A stretch of DNA of 64,000 bases, taken from Pseudomonas putida (GTDB taxonomy: Bacteria > Pseudomonadota > Gammaproteobacteria > Pseudomonadales > Pseudomonadaceae). The notes beneath the pieces were generated by a model. It worked only from the letters and a program-made list of their open reading frames with translations, had not been told where the DNA came from and did not search any database. A program made the translations under genes and the position numbers. This document shows positions 17,459 to 26,668 of the stretch, piece by piece (the first letter of the stretch is position 1; each line of letters begins with the position of its first letter). The stretch covers positions 930,001-994,000 of the forward strand of contig NZ_CP026115.2 in NCBI RefSeq assembly GCF_009883635.2, in the 5' to 3' direction.

Positions 17459-17805
17459 AGCCACTATGCTCTATGGAAGGAAACCCGCGCATTCTAGGTG
17501 TTTTCTGGGGCCTTTGCTGCGTTTTACAGGTTTTTGACGGCAAAAGGCTGACGGTGCGGCGGGCCGGATAATGCAAAACTTTTCAAACCAGTGCTCATTT
17601 CTGATAATTGGTACTGGCAAAAAGCCTTTATCCGGCTCACTATTTGTCACAGAATTGACGCCAAGGAATCGGCGACCATGAGGCAAGATGACCATCCAAA
17701 TTTTCATGACGGTTGAACATTTTGTCGTCGCCACGGTCGTACTTCCACCCCGTGCGGCCAATTTGAGAACCGCTTCCCCTGAACCAGTAAATCCGGTCAA
17801 TTTAT
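17459..17805. other. Divergent intergenic region phnN / amrZ
   Basis: 347 bp, AT-richer than its flanks, with no credible ORF. It must hold the phnN and amrZ promoters. AmrZ homologues repress their own gene, so an operator is likely here; two GGCAAAA-type stretches near 17540 and 17616 are candidates only. No Shine-Dalgarno is evident before the amrZ ATG. Confidence 0.4.
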
Positions 17806-18132
17806 ATGCGCCCAATGAAACAGGCTATTTATTCGAGCCGCACCGCTGACAAGTTCGTCGTCCGCCTGCCAGACGGGATGCGTGAGCGCATTGCCGAGGT
17901 AGCGCGCAACCATCACCGCAGCATGAACTCCGAGATCATCGCGCGCCTGGAGCAGAGCCTTATCCAGGAAGGTGCGCTGGGCGACGAGCTGAGCATGCGC
18001 CTGGACAGCCCGGAGCTGTCGCTGCACGAGCGCGAGCTCCTGCAACGTTTCCGCCAGCTGTCGCACCGTCAGCAGAATGCGCTGGTGGCCCTCATCGCTC
18101 ACGATGTGGAAATGGCCGCCGACGCCCCCTGA
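17806..18132 (+). CDS. amrZ: Ribbon-helix-helix (Arc-type) transcription factor AmrZ/AlgZ
   Basis: 108 residues, the same length as P. aeruginosa AmrZ and close to it throughout ([41 protein letters not shown]). The N-terminal beta-strand (about 12-22) contacts DNA and helices follow to about residue 50; the C-terminal part mediates tetramerisation. In Pseudomonas AmrZ represses flagellar genes, controls exopolysaccharide and c-di-GMP enzymes, and in P. fluorescens also affects iron-uptake genes. It is followed by a strong terminator, so it is monocistronic. Confidence 0.96.
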   Translation: MRPMKQAIYSSRTADKFVVRLPDGMRERIAEVARNHHRSMNSEIIARLEQSLIQEGALGDELSMRLDSPELSLHERELLQRFRQLSHRQQNALVALIAHDVEMAADAP

Positions 18133-18153
18133 GGCCGGCAGCAAGCAGACACG

Positions 18154-18180
18154 AAAAAGCCAGCGTAAGCTGGCTTTTTT
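18154..18180. terminator. Bidirectional rho-independent terminator amrZ / mgtE
   Basis: AAAAAGCCAGC, GTAA loop, GCTGGCTTTTTT. It is flanked by A and T runs, so it can end amrZ on the plus strand and mgtE on the minus strand. Confidence 0.93.
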
Positions 18181-18228
18181 CGTTGCGCCTGCAAAATGAC
18201 CAAGGGCGCGCAAGGCGCCCCACTCGCA

Positions 18229-19671
18229 TTACAGCAGGAACAGTGTGGCCAGGCCCAGGAAGATGAAGAAGCCACCACTGTCGGTCACAGCCGTGATCAT
18301 CACGCTCGCACCCATCGCCGGGTCACGCCCCAGGCGGGCCAGGGTCATTGGAATCAACACCCCCATCAACGCCGCCAACAACAGGTTCAAGGTCATCGCC
18401 GCGGTCATCACCACGCCCAGTGACCAGCTGCCATACAGCCAGAACGCCACCGCACCAATCACCCCGCCCCACACCAGGCCGTTGATCAGCGATACCGCCA
18501 ACTCCTTGCGCATCAAGCGGCTGGTATTGCCCGGCGATACCTGATCCAGCGCCATGGCACGGACGATCATGGTGATGGTCTGGTTACCTGAGTTGCCACC
18601 AATACCAGCAACGATCGGCATCAGCGCAGCCAACGCCACCAGTTTTTCAATCGACCCCTCGAACAGGCCGATCACGCGCGAAGCTACGAAGGCGGTAATG
18701 AGGTTGATTGCCAGCCATGCCCAACGGTTGCGGAACGAACGCCAGACCGAGGCGAAGATGTCCTCCTCCTCGCGCAGACCCGCCATGTTGAGCACTTCGC
18801 TCTCGCTCTCCTCACGGATCAGGTCGACCATCTCGTCGATGGTCAGACGGCCAATCAGGCGCTCGGCCTTATCGACTACCGGCGCCGATACCAAGTCATA
18901 ACGCTCGAAGGCTTGCGCCGCGTCGTAGGCATCTTCCTCGGGCTGGAAGGATACCGGGTCGGTCGCCATGACCTCCGCCACCTTCTTCTCCGGGTCGTTG
19001 ACCAGCAGGCGCTTGATCGGCAGCACGCCCTTGAGGATGCCTTCATAGTCGACCACGAACAGCTTGTCGGTATGGTTGGGCAGCTCTTTCAGGCGGCGCA
19101 GGTAACGCAGTACCACCTCCAGGCTGACGTCTTCGCGGATGGTGACCATCTCGAAGTCCATCAGCGCACCGACCTGCTCCTCGTCGTAGCTCAGCGCAGA
19201 GCGCACACGCTCGCGCTGCTGGGCATCGAGGCTTTCCATCAGCTCGTGCACAACATCGCGTGGCAGCTCTGGCGCCAGGTCGGCCAGTTCGTCAGCGTCC
19301 ATTTCCTTGGCGGCAGCCAGGATCTCGTGATCGTCCATGTCGGCGATCAGCGATTGACGAACAGAGTCGGAAACTTCGAGGAGGATGTCGCCGTCCCGAT
19401 CCGAGCGCACCAGCTGCCAGACCGTCAGGCGGTCTTGCAGGGGCAAGGCTTCGAGGATGTAGGCGACGTCGGCAGGGTGCAGGTCGTCCAGCTTGCGCTG
19501 CAGGTCGACCAGGTTCTGGCGGTGGACAAGGTTCTCCACCAGGTCATTGTGCTGACCTTCCTGACGGTGGGTCAGGTCTTCTACCACACGTTGGCGCTGC
19601 AGCAGTTCGACCACCTGGGCCAGGCGATCCTGCAGGCTTTCTTGCGCTTTCTTTACTTCTACTTCAGTCAT
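18229..19671 (-). CDS. mgtE: Magnesium transporter MgtE
   Basis: 480 residues from the ATG giving MTEVEVKK; the longer frame adds only an unlikely leader. Layout is that of MgtE: an N-terminal alpha-helical Mg-sensing domain to about residue 150, two CBS domains about 160-290, a connecting helix, then five transmembrane helices ending at the extreme C-terminus (GGFFIFLGLATLFLL). MgtE forms a homodimeric Mg2+ channel in the inner membrane that closes when cytosolic Mg2+ binds the N and CBS domains. Monocistronic on the minus strand. Confidence 0.95.
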   Translation of the reverse strand: MTEVEVKKAQESLQDRLAQVVELLQRQRVVEDLTHRQEGQHNDLVENLVHRQNLVDLQRKLDDLHPADVAYILEALPLQDRLTVWQLVRSDRDGDILLEVSDSVRQSLIADMDDHEILAAAKEMDADELADLAPELPRDVVHELMESLDAQQRERVRSALSYDEEQVGALMDFEMVTIREDVSLEVVLRYLRRLKELPNHTDKLFVVDYEGILKGVLPIKRLLVNDPEKKVAEVMATDPVSFQPEEDAYDAAQAFERYDLVSAPVVDKAERLIGRLTIDEMVDLIREESESEVLNMAGLREEEDIFASVWRSFRNRWAWLAINLITAFVASRVIGLFEGSIEKLVALAALMPIVAGIGGNSGNQTITMIVRAMALDQVSPGNTSRLMRKELAVSLINGLVWGGVIGAVAFWLYGSWSLGVVMTAAMTLNLLLAALMGVLIPMTLARLGRDPAMGASVMITAVTDSGGFFIFLGLATLFLL

Positions 19672-20047
19672 AGGCGAACTCCACTCCCAGCAGCGGAGCA
19701 CGCCGGGAGAATCAATCAGTCAGATCTAGCTGTATGAATCTTGTTAAGGAGTAACTACTGGGTAAGTCCATGGTGGTTTTCCACAAGCCCCGGCGGGGCT
19801 GACGGGCGCAATCATACACTGCCTAAGCTGTCAGATCGCTTAAAATTTTGGCCAGAACAATCGTTTGCGCGATAAAGCTGGGACAACGCTCGAAGCCATC
19901 AGTGCGACGGCAGGCGCGCAATAAAAAACACATTCACCGCGCAAAACTTGTAGGGCCGGTAACTGTGCAGTCTAGTCAGGCATCACTGACAAAGCAGTGA
20001 AACAGAAAGCAAAAAGCCCGCTCAATTGAGCGGGCTTCTTGATTGTA
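19672..20047. other. Intergenic region mgtE / tRNA array
   Basis: About 375 bp with no ORF. It holds the mgtE promoter, a small AGCCCC-GGC-GGGGCT hairpin at about 19785-19799 and, at its right end, the terminator of the tRNA array. I saw no structured Mg-sensing leader that I could identify. Confidence 0.5.
20011..20037 (-). terminator. Rho-independent terminator downstream of the tRNA-Arg array
   Basis: The perfect palindrome AAGCCCGCTCAATTGAGCGGGCTT is followed by a T run on the minus strand, placed just after the last tRNA-Arg gene in the direction of transcription. Confidence 0.9.
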
Positions 20048-20124
20048 TGGTGGACTCAGCAGGATTCGAACCTGCGACCGCTCGGTTCGTAGCCGAGTAC
20101 TCTATCCAGCTGAGCTATGAGTCC
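20048..20124 (-). tRNA. tRNA-Arg (anticodon ACG), array copy 4 in transcription order
   Basis: 77 nt including CCA. Anticodon stem and loop CTCGG-CTACGAA-CCGAG give ACG (inosine-modified in vivo to read CGU, CGC and CGA). Discriminator base A. Confidence 0.97.
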
Positions 20125-20194
20125 GTGGTGGTAGTTTTAGACCAGATTACCACTGGTGGGTGAAGCGTCTTTGCAAGCAGAGCCACTTCAAAAG

Positions 20195-20271
20195 TGGTGG
20201 ACTCAGCAGGATTCGAACCTGCGACCGCTCGGTTCGTAGCCGAGTACTCTATCCAGCTGAGCTATGAGTCC
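20195..20271 (-). tRNA. tRNA-Arg (anticodon ACG), array copy 3
   Basis: Same 77-nt sequence as its neighbours by eye, discriminator A. Spacing to the next copy is 147 bp start to start, and the spacer is itself repeated. Confidence 0.97.
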
Positions 20272-20342
20272 GTGGTTGGCAGTTTCAAACCAGATACCGC
20301 TGGCGGGTGAAGCGACTTTGCAAGCAGAGCCACTTCAAAAAG

Positions 20343-20419
20343 TGGCGGACTCAGCAGGATTCGAACCTGCGACCGCTCGGTTCGTAGCCGAGTACTCTAT
20401 CCAGCTGAGCTATGAGTCC
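20343..20419 (-). tRNA. tRNA-Arg (anticodon ACG), array copy 2, discriminator G
   Basis: Identical by eye to the other copies except that the base before CCA is G instead of A. ArgRS accepts A or G at this position, so the gene should be functional. Confidence 0.96.
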
Positions 20420-20492
20420 GCGATTGGTAGTTTTAGACCAGATTACCACTGGTTGATTTGAAGCAGCCTTGCAAACAAAGCCACTCCAAAAG

Positions 20493-20569
20493 TGGTGGAC
20501 TCAGCAGGATTCGAACCTGCGACCGCTCGGTTCGTAGCCGAGTACTCTATCCAGCTGAGCTATGAGTCC
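20493..20569 (-). tRNA. tRNA-Arg (anticodon ACG), array copy 1
   Basis: 77 nt, anticodon ACG, discriminator A. First of the four copies after tRNA-Ser in the transcription direction. Confidence 0.97.
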
Positions 20570-20675
20570 ATGTCTTGCCGCGCATGATAGTTCGCTGAAA
20601 CATTTTTGCAAGAACTTTTTCGTTTAACTTCAACGACTTAGCGTTCTTACCGTTTACAGCGCCCTACGCAAATAA

Positions 20676-20766
20676 TGGCGGTGAAGGGGGGATTCGAACC
20701 CCCGATACCCTTATGAGGTATACTCCCTTAGCAGGGGAGCGCCTTCGGCCACTCGGCCACCTCACC
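20676..20766 (-). tRNA. tRNA-Ser (anticodon GCT)
   Basis: 91-nt class II tRNA with a long variable arm and encoded CCA. Anticodon arm CTCCC-CTGCTAA-GGGAG gives GCT, reading AGC and AGU. It lies between csrA and the tRNA-Arg array on the same strand and may be co-transcribed with them. Confidence 0.97.
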
Positions 20767-20838
20767 GCAACACGAGGCGAATATTAAAGAACCTCTTTCA
20801 CCTTTGCAACCCTTTTTTTGAAAAAAACTTCAAAAAAA

Positions 20839-21027
20839 TTAAAGGCTTGGCTCTTCATCCTTCTCCTTCTTGATCCGCAGGTAGATTTCCTCGCGGTGAA
20901 CGGCCACTTCTTTAGGGGCGCTGACACCAATACGCACCTGGTTGCCTTTGACGCCGAGCACCGTCACGGTGATCTCGCCGTCTCCAATGATCAGGCTCTC
21001 GGCGCACCGACGAGTCAGAATCAACAT
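20839..21027 (-). CDS. csrA: Translational regulator CsrA/RsmA
   Basis: 62 residues starting MLILTRR, with AGGAG just upstream of this ATG; the longer frame only reads through the ribosome site. It has the conserved CsrA features: LILTRR strand, [20 protein letters not shown] core and [13 protein letters not shown], whose Arg (about 44) binds GGA motifs. The homodimer binds mRNA leaders and blocks translation, and it is titrated by the small RNAs RsmX/Y/Z under GacS/GacA. In Pseudomonas it governs secondary metabolism, motility and biofilm. Location beside tRNA-Ser and lysC is conserved. Confidence 0.97.
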   Translation of the reverse strand: MLILTRRCAESLIIGDGEITVTVLGVKGNQVRIGVSAPKEVAVHREEIYLRIKKEKDEEPSL

Positions 21028-21158
21028 AGCTTTCTCCTTACGCAAAACATTCAGGGATTTCAGTCTTGGGATGTCAGGCCAGTCGTGGACGACGACACAC
21101 AGCCTGGATGATCGCCCCGCCGGCAGGACAGGGCCTGCGTGGCGACCAGAAACGCGAA

Positions 21159-21179
21159 GGGCGCGGCCAAGCCGCGCCC
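21159..21179 (-). terminator. GC-rich hairpin after lysC
   Basis: GGGCGCGGC-TTG-GCCGCGCCC on the minus strand, 14 nt after the lysC stop. The following sequence has only short T runs, so termination may be partial. Confidence 0.6.
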
Positions 21180-21192
21180 TCCGGGCAACGCG

Positions 21193-22428
21193 TTACTCGC
21201 CCTGTCGGGCAGGAGCGTCGAGTTCGAACGCGGTGTGCAGCGCGCGTACGGCCAGCTCCAGGTACTTCTCTTCAATAACCACCGAGACCTTGATTTCGGA
21301 GGTGGAGATCATCTGGATGTTGATGCTCTCCTTGGCCAGGGCTTCGAACATGCGGCTGGCAACGCCCGCGTGGGAGCGCATGCCGACGCCAACGATCGAC
21401 ACCTTGGCGATCTTGGTGTCGCCGATCACTTCACGGGCACCGATTTCACGTGCGGTGTTTTCCAGCACGCTGTGGGCCTTTTCGTACTCATTGCGGTGTA
21501 CGGTGAAGGTGAAGTCGGTGGTGTTATCGTGCGAAACGTTCTGCACGATCATGTCCACTTCGATGTTCGAAGCGCTGATCGGGCCGAGGATCTTGAAGGC
21601 AACGCCCGGGGTGTCCGGTACGCCACGAATGGTCAGCTTGGCCTCATCACGGTTGAAGGCGATACCGGAAATGATCGGCTGTTCCATGGATTCCTCTTCA
21701 TCAATGGTAATGAGGGTACCTGGACCCTCCTTGAAGCTGTGCAGCACGCGCAGCGGAACGTTGTACTTGCCGGCGAACTCCACCGAACGGATCTGCAGCA
21801 CCTTGGAACCGAGGCTGGCCATTTCCAGCATCTCTTCGAAGGTGATCTTCTCCAGGCGACGGGCCTGTGGCACGACGCGCGGGTCGGTGGTGTAGACGCC
21901 ATCGACGTCGGTGTAGATCTGGCACTCATCAGCTTTCAGCGCAGCCGCCAGGGCCACGCCGGTGGTGTCGGAGCCACCACGGCCGAGGGTGGTGATGCTA
22001 CCGTGCTCGTCGACGCCCTGGAAACCGGCCACCACGACCACGCGGCCTTCCTTGAGGTCGGCACGGATCTTCTGGTCGTCGATCTGCAGGATGCGCGCCT
22101 TGTTGTGCGCGCTGTCGGTGAGGATGCGTACCTGGTTGCCGGTGTAGGACACCGCTGGCACACCACGCTTGATCAAGGCCATGGTCAGCAGGGCAATGGT
22201 GACCTGCTCACCGGTCGACACGATCACATCCAGTTCACGCGGAACCGGCTGATCGGTGATCTGCTTGGCCAGATCGATCAGGCGATTGGTTTCACCGCTC
22301 ATGGCCGACAGCACAACCACCAGGTCGTCGCCCGCTTCACGGTGTTTCTTGACCTTTTCGGCTACCTGCTCGATCCGCTCGATGGAACCGACAGAGGTGC
22401 CGCCAAATTTCTGTACGATCAACGCCAT
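21193..22428 (-). CDS. lysC: Aspartate kinase (lysine/threonine feedback-regulated)
   Basis: 411 residues. The amino-acid kinase domain begins at VQKFGGTSVGS and extends to about 240; it is followed by two ACT domains (for example TIRGVPDTPGVAFKILGPI and SIVGVGMRSHAGVASRMFEAL) that bind lysine and threonine. The enzyme phosphorylates L-aspartate, the first step to lysine, threonine, methionine and diaminopimelate. Short monofunctional form without homoserine dehydrogenase, the usual Pseudomonas type. It lies between alaS and csrA on the same strand, the order conserved in the genus; 85 bp separate it from alaS. Confidence 0.97.
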   Translation of the reverse strand: MALIVQKFGGTSVGSIERIEQVAEKVKKHREAGDDLVVVLSAMSGETNRLIDLAKQITDQPVPRELDVIVSTGEQVTIALLTMALIKRGVPAVSYTGNQVRILTDSAHNKARILQIDDQKIRADLKEGRVVVVAGFQGVDEHGSITTLGRGGSDTTGVALAAALKADECQIYTDVDGVYTTDPRVVPQARRLEKITFEEMLEMASLGSKVLQIRSVEFAGKYNVPLRVLHSFKEGPGTLITIDEEESMEQPIISGIAFNRDEAKLTIRGVPDTPGVAFKILGPISASNIEVDMIVQNVSHDNTTDFTFTVHRNEYEKAHSVLENTAREIGAREVIGDTKIAKVSIVGVGMRSHAGVASRMFEALAKESINIQMISTSEIKVSVVIEEKYLELAVRALHTAFELDAPARQGE

Positions 22429-22513
22429 TTCAATGGTGCCTCAGCCCGTACCGGGCCTCAAAAAAACCATCCAACATGAAGAGGCGGATGACTAGACCAC
22501 CCGCCCCTTCATC

Positions 22514-25138
22514 TCAAAGTCCCTGCTCTGCGAACGGCACGGCCAGCGCCAGGGCCTGGTCCAGTGCAGCGACGTCGACGCCACCACCCTGGGCCATGTC
22601 CGGACGGCCACCGCCCTTGCCACCCACTGCCGCAGCGGCTTGTTTCATCAGGTCACCAGCCTTGAGTTGGCTGGAGAGGTCTTTGGTCACGCCGGCCACC
22701 AGCACGACCTTGCCCTCATGCTCGCTGCCCAGCAGGATCACTGCGTGGCCGAGCTTGTTCTTCAGTTGATCGACCAGCGCCAGCAGTGCCTTGCCATCCT
22801 GCCCATCCAGGCGGGCTGCAAGCACCTTGGCACCCTTGACCTCAACGGCCGCATTGGAGAGATCGTCCCCGGCGGCGCTGGCGGCCTTGGCCTGCAGCTG
22901 CTCGAGCTGCTTTTCCAGCTGGCGGTTGCGTTCGAGCACAGCCGACAGCTTGTCGATCAGGTTGTCACGGTTGCCCTTGACCAGCTGCGCGGCTTCCTTG
23001 ACCTGCTCTTCGGCAGCGTTCAGGTAGGCCAGTGCAGCGGCGCCGGTAACCGCTTCGATACGGCGTACGCCCGAGGCCACGCCGCCTTCGCTGATGATCT
23101 TGAACAGGCTGATATCGCCGGTGCGCTTGGCGTGGATACCGCCGCACAGTTCGACGGAGAAATCGCCGCCCATGCTCAGCACGCGCACGGTATCACCGTA
23201 CTTCTCGCCGAACAGGGCCATGGCACCCTTGGCCTTGGCGGTTTCGATATCGGTCAGCTCGGTTTCAACCGGGGTGTTCTTGCGCACTTCACGGTTGACG
23301 ATGTCTTCCAGGGCCTTGATTTGCGCAGGCGATACCGCTTCGAAGTGGCTGAAGTCGAAACGCAGGCGCTGGCTGTCGACCAGCGAGCCCTTCTGCTGCA
23401 CGTGCTCGCCCAGTACCTGGCGCAGCGCTTCGTGCAGCAGGTGGGTGGCCGAGTGGTTCAGCGAGGTGGCGTGCTGCACCTCGGCATCGACCTTGGCCTC
23501 GACCGGCGAACCGATGACCAGCGCACCGCTGGCAACCACGCCGTGGTGCAGGAAGGCACCGCCGGTCTTGGTGGTGTCGCGCACGTCGAAGCGTGCGGCG
23601 CCGGCCTGCAGGAAGCCGCTGTCGCCGACCTGGCCACCGGACTCGGCGTAGAACGGGGTGCGGTCGAGGACCACGACGCCCTGCTCGCCTTCGCCCAGCT
23701 GGTCGACGGCCTGGCCGTCCTTGTACAGGGCGATGATCTTGCCCTGGCCTTCGGTGGCGTCATAACCGAGGAACTCGGTGGCGCTGTCGACCTTGACCAG
23801 GCTGTTGTAGTCCATGCCGAAGCTGCTGGCGGAACGGGCACGCTCGCGCTGGGCTTCCATCTCGCGCTCGAAGCCGGCTTCGTCGATGGTCAGCTCACGC
23901 TCGCGGGCGATGTCGGCGGTCAGGTCCATCGGGAAGCCGTAGGTGTCGTACAGCTTGAACACCACGTCGCCCGGGACCACGTCGCCCTTGAGCTGGGCCA
24001 GGTCCTGCTCGAGGATGCGCAGGCCCTGTTCCAAGGTCTTGGCGAACTGCTCTTCTTCAGCCTTGAGCACGCGCTCGATATGCGCCTGCTGGCTCTGCAG
24101 CTCTGGGAAGGCCTCGCCCATCTCGGCGACCAGGGCGGCGACGATCTGGTAGAAGAAGCTGCCCTTGGCGCCCAGCTTGTTGCCGTGGCGGCAAGCGCGG
24201 CGAATGATGCGACGCAGCACATAGCCACGGCCTTCGTTGGACGGCAGTACACCGTCGGCAATCAGGAAGCCGCAGGAACGGATGTGGTCGGCCACCACTT
24301 TCAGCGAAGCCTGGCCGTCGTTGCTGCAACCGATGGCCTTGGCCGCGGCGGACAGCAGGTTCTGGAACAGGTCGATCTCGTAGTTCGAGTGCACGTGCTG
24401 CATTACCGCACTGATGCGCTCCAGGCCCATGCCGGTGTCCACCGACGGCGCTGGCAGCGGGTGCAGCACGCCGTCGGCGGTACGGTTGAACTGCATGAAG
24501 ACGTTGTTCCAGATCTCGATGTAGCGGTCGCCGTCTTCTTCCGGCGAGCCGGGTGGGCCGCCCCAGATGTCGGCGCCGTGGTCGTAGAAGATCTCGGTGC
24601 ATGGGCCGCACGGGCCGGTGTCGCCCATGGTCCAGAAGTTGTCGGAGGCGTACGGGGCGCCTTTGTTGTCGCCGATGCGCACCATGCGCTCGGCCGGCAC
24701 GCCGACTTCCTTGGTCCAGATGTCGTAGGCTTCGTCGTCAGAGGCGTAGACGGTGACCCAGAGTTTTTCCTTGGGCAGGTTCAGCCACTTGTCCGAGGTC
24801 AGGAAGGTCCAGGCGAAGGTGATCGCGTCGCGCTTGAAATAGTCACCGAAGCTGAAGTTGCCCAGCATTTCGAAGAAGGTGTGGTGACGCGCGGTGTAGC
24901 CGACGTTTTCCAGGTCGTTGTGCTTGCCACCGGCACGCACGCACTTCTGGCTGCTGACAGCGCGGGTGTAGGCACGCTTCTCGGCACCGAGGAAGCAGTC
25001 CTTGAACTGGTTCATGCCAGCGTTGGTGAACAGCAGGGTCGGGTCGTTGTTCGGGATCAGCGAACTGGAGGCGACTCGGGTATGGCCCTGCTCTTCGAAG
25101 AAGCGAAGGAAGGCTTCACGGATTTCTGCGCTTTTCAT
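22514..25138 (-). CDS. alaS: Alanyl-tRNA synthetase
   Basis: 874 residues from [10 protein letters not shown], the canonical AlaRS start; an upstream extension lacks a ribosome site. The class II catalytic core occupies about the first 450 residues ([32 protein letters not shown]). The editing domain follows with its zinc/catalytic motifs HSATH and CGGIH, and a C-terminal coiled coil ([14 protein letters not shown]) and DHHA1 tail ([15 protein letters not shown]) close the protein. It charges tRNA-Ala and hydrolyses Ser- and Gly-tRNA-Ala. Cytoplasmic and essential. Confidence 0.98.
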   Translation of the reverse strand: MKSAEIREAFLRFFEEQGHTRVASSSLIPNNDPTLLFTNAGMNQFKDCFLGAEKRAYTRAVSSQKCVRAGGKHNDLENVGYTARHHTFFEMLGNFSFGDYFKRDAITFAWTFLTSDKWLNLPKEKLWVTVYASDDEAYDIWTKEVGVPAERMVRIGDNKGAPYASDNFWTMGDTGPCGPCTEIFYDHGADIWGGPPGSPEEDGDRYIEIWNNVFMQFNRTADGVLHPLPAPSVDTGMGLERISAVMQHVHSNYEIDLFQNLLSAAAKAIGCSNDGQASLKVVADHIRSCGFLIADGVLPSNEGRGYVLRRIIRRACRHGNKLGAKGSFFYQIVAALVAEMGEAFPELQSQQAHIERVLKAEEEQFAKTLEQGLRILEQDLAQLKGDVVPGDVVFKLYDTYGFPMDLTADIARERELTIDEAGFEREMEAQRERARSASSFGMDYNSLVKVDSATEFLGYDATEGQGKIIALYKDGQAVDQLGEGEQGVVVLDRTPFYAESGGQVGDSGFLQAGAARFDVRDTTKTGGAFLHHGVVASGALVIGSPVEAKVDAEVQHATSLNHSATHLLHEALRQVLGEHVQQKGSLVDSQRLRFDFSHFEAVSPAQIKALEDIVNREVRKNTPVETELTDIETAKAKGAMALFGEKYGDTVRVLSMGGDFSVELCGGIHAKRTGDISLFKIISEGGVASGVRRIEAVTGAAALAYLNAAEEQVKEAAQLVKGNRDNLIDKLSAVLERNRQLEKQLEQLQAKAASAAGDDLSNAAVEVKGAKVLAARLDGQDGKALLALVDQLKNKLGHAVILLGSEHEGKVVLVAGVTKDLSSQLKAGDLMKQAAAAVGGKGGGRPDMAQGGGVDVAALDQALALAVPFAEQGL

Positions 25139-25446
25139 AGGTTCTTCCACGGAAACGGCGGCCGTTTGGGCTAATACGTCGAATCGACGAAACGACGGCA
25201 AAGGGCGCCATTATAGCCAGCCTGAACGGGAGTTACAGTGTGTTTATACGCTCAACACGACCAAACACATGAATTCGCCACCCCAGGCATCCGATTGACG
25301 GTGGCTCAGCTGGCCTGCGGGCCGCTTCCCTTCCTCGTCGCCTCTGGTGCCGGGCCTAGATAACTACCACGCCTCGCCATCGCTGGCTTCTTATCCTTGG
25401 CCATCCGTGACAGCACATAGCCACCCACCGCCAGCGAGGTAGCAAC
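25139..25446. other. Intergenic region alaS / effector-like gene, with possible small-ORF remnant on the minus strand
   Basis: About 308 bp. The left part must hold the alaS promoter. On the minus strand an open frame ending at 25306 reads LAVGGYVLSRMAKDKKPAM near 25320-25430, like a membrane segment with a basic tail. Its upstream part runs antisense into the effector-like gene and no ribosome site is clear, so I do not call it a gene. Confidence 0.35.
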
Positions 25447-26619
25447 ATGCACCCCAACCCCATTTACTTCATCTCCGGTAGAAGCAGCGGCTTTCAACAA
25501 TTCATCGACCCGGCCACAGAAGACAAGGATATCCATAAATTCTATGAGTACAGGGACGAAAAGCTGGACATCCTTCTCGAGCAGGTATGGTTTGAGCAAG
25601 GCCAGATCCCTGGCAAGCACCACATGGTGATCGAAAGCCATGAACCCGGAATAGACATTGAAATAACCACTTACGATTGCCACCTGATGGCCCAGGTGGG
25701 CACCAAACTCTTTGTCCTTGCACCGACGCGCAGACAAACGCTAATCATAAGAACTGCCGACGGTAGCGGCAGTATCAAGGTGGCGAAAGACGTCAAAACG
25801 CCCGTGATCATCCAGGCCGGCAACGGGAACAAACGCATTGATACGGGCGGCGGCATCACCCAGGTGTTCAGCGGCACTGGTGACACGCAAATCAACGTTG
25901 GCCAAGGCCTGACCTTTATCAAAGGTGCTGAGCAGCGTAGCCGTATCACAGGCCATATTCTGGTTGATGACCCCCACGACTCGGTTATCTACGCCCGCAA
26001 CCAGCCGGGCGATGCCCGTTTTGAGCAACCGCTGGACGCACCGCTTGATACCCTGGGAAGCGATACATTCAGGGTACTAGGTAGCGATACGTTCAAAGAG
26101 GCGGTCCAGAACCATCTGAAGTTCCTTCGCCATACACGCTGTGGCCAACGCTTGCTGGAAGAGCTAACCAAGCGATCATGGATCAAGATCATCGAATCAC
26201 AGAAAATCACCCATTTTGACGTTTACATATCCGACCCCACCGACAGCGACCACCACTTGAGTAAAAACAGCAGCCTGGAGTGGGTCTCCGGCTTTCCCGC
26301 GGAGGGCGGCGAACTGTGGTTCAACCTGACCCACTCCGATAGCGACAATCTGCCACTGTTCGACTTCTACCGCTGCTTGTGCGAGGCCTATAACGCGTTC
26401 AACGGTACAACAGTACCCGGTACCACCCAGATAAAAACAATTGATCGTCGACAGATCACCGTAGCCCGAGCCCAACTGCAGGCTATCGGCTTACCCACCG
26501 GGCTGTTTTTTGACTTCGACGAAAACGCGCAAACCCCACCGACGGACACCAACCCCTCACCTTTTAACGAAAACGCGCTACGTGAGGAACTGGGTTTATC
26601 CGGGCGCGCCTATTATTGA
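25447..26619 (+). CDS. M91 (NleD/HopH1-like) domain protein with RTX-like repeats, zinc motif degenerate; effector-like
   Basis: 390 residues, preceded by GAGG about 8 nt before ATG. No signal peptide. Residues 124-168 form five 9-residue units (AGNGNKRID, TGGGITQVF, SGTGDTQIN, VGQGLTFIK, GAEQRSRIT) resembling an RTX beta-roll without the calcium Asp. Residues about 215-390 resemble M91 peptidases: the end NENALREELGLSGRAYY and the block CEAYNAFNGT match that family, but the expected HExxH is RCLCE (309-313) and the third ligand region reads AQLQAIGLP. It is probably catalytically dead. LGSDTF occurs twice (203-208, 211-216). Base composition looks lower in GC than the neighbours. It stands alone between alaS and aruE, with no immunity or chaperone gene, which suggests acquisition. 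Function unknown. Confidence 0.72.
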   Translation: MHPNPIYFISGRSSGFQQFIDPATEDKDIHKFYEYRDEKLDILLEQVWFEQGQIPGKHHMVIESHEPGIDIEITTYDCHLMAQVGTKLFVLAPTRRQTLIIRTADGSGSIKVAKDVKTPVIIQAGNGNKRIDTGGGITQVFSGTGDTQINVGQGLTFIKGAEQRSRITGHILVDDPHDSVIYARNQPGDARFEQPLDAPLDTLGSDTFRVLGSDTFKEAVQNHLKFLRHTRCGQRLLEELTKRSWIKIIESQKITHFDVYISDPTDSDHHLSKNSSLEWVSGFPAEGGELWFNLTHSDSDNLPLFDFYRCLCEAYNAFNGTTVPGTTQIKTIDRRQITVARAQLQAIGLPTGLFFDFDENAQTPPTDTNPSPFNENALREELGLSGRAYY

Positions 26620-26668
26620 ATGCCCTATGCACGGCGCAGTGACGCGCGCCGCGCAATTACAGCGACAC

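Larger units (their letters stand above)
20048..20569. repeat. Tandem repeat of tRNA-Arg gene plus spacer (about 148-bp unit, four copies)
   Basis: tRNA start points are spaced 147, 148 and 150 bp apart, and the three spacers share the same text (GTTTTAGACCAGATTACCAC..., then GCAAGCAGAGCCACTTCAAA) with a few substitutions. The array therefore arose by duplication of a tRNA-plus-spacer unit. Confidence 0.93.

Noticed and set aside
17471..18213. Minus-strand frames across the phnN-amrZ gap and amrZ
   Set aside because: They run antisense to amrZ and through the promoter region with no family features.
19672..20047. Mg-sensing riboswitch upstream of mgtE
   Set aside because: No recognisable conserved core; only one small hairpin is present.
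22640..25174. 844-residue plus-strand frame opposite alaS
   Set aside because: Antisense shadow; alaS shows every AlaRS motif in order.
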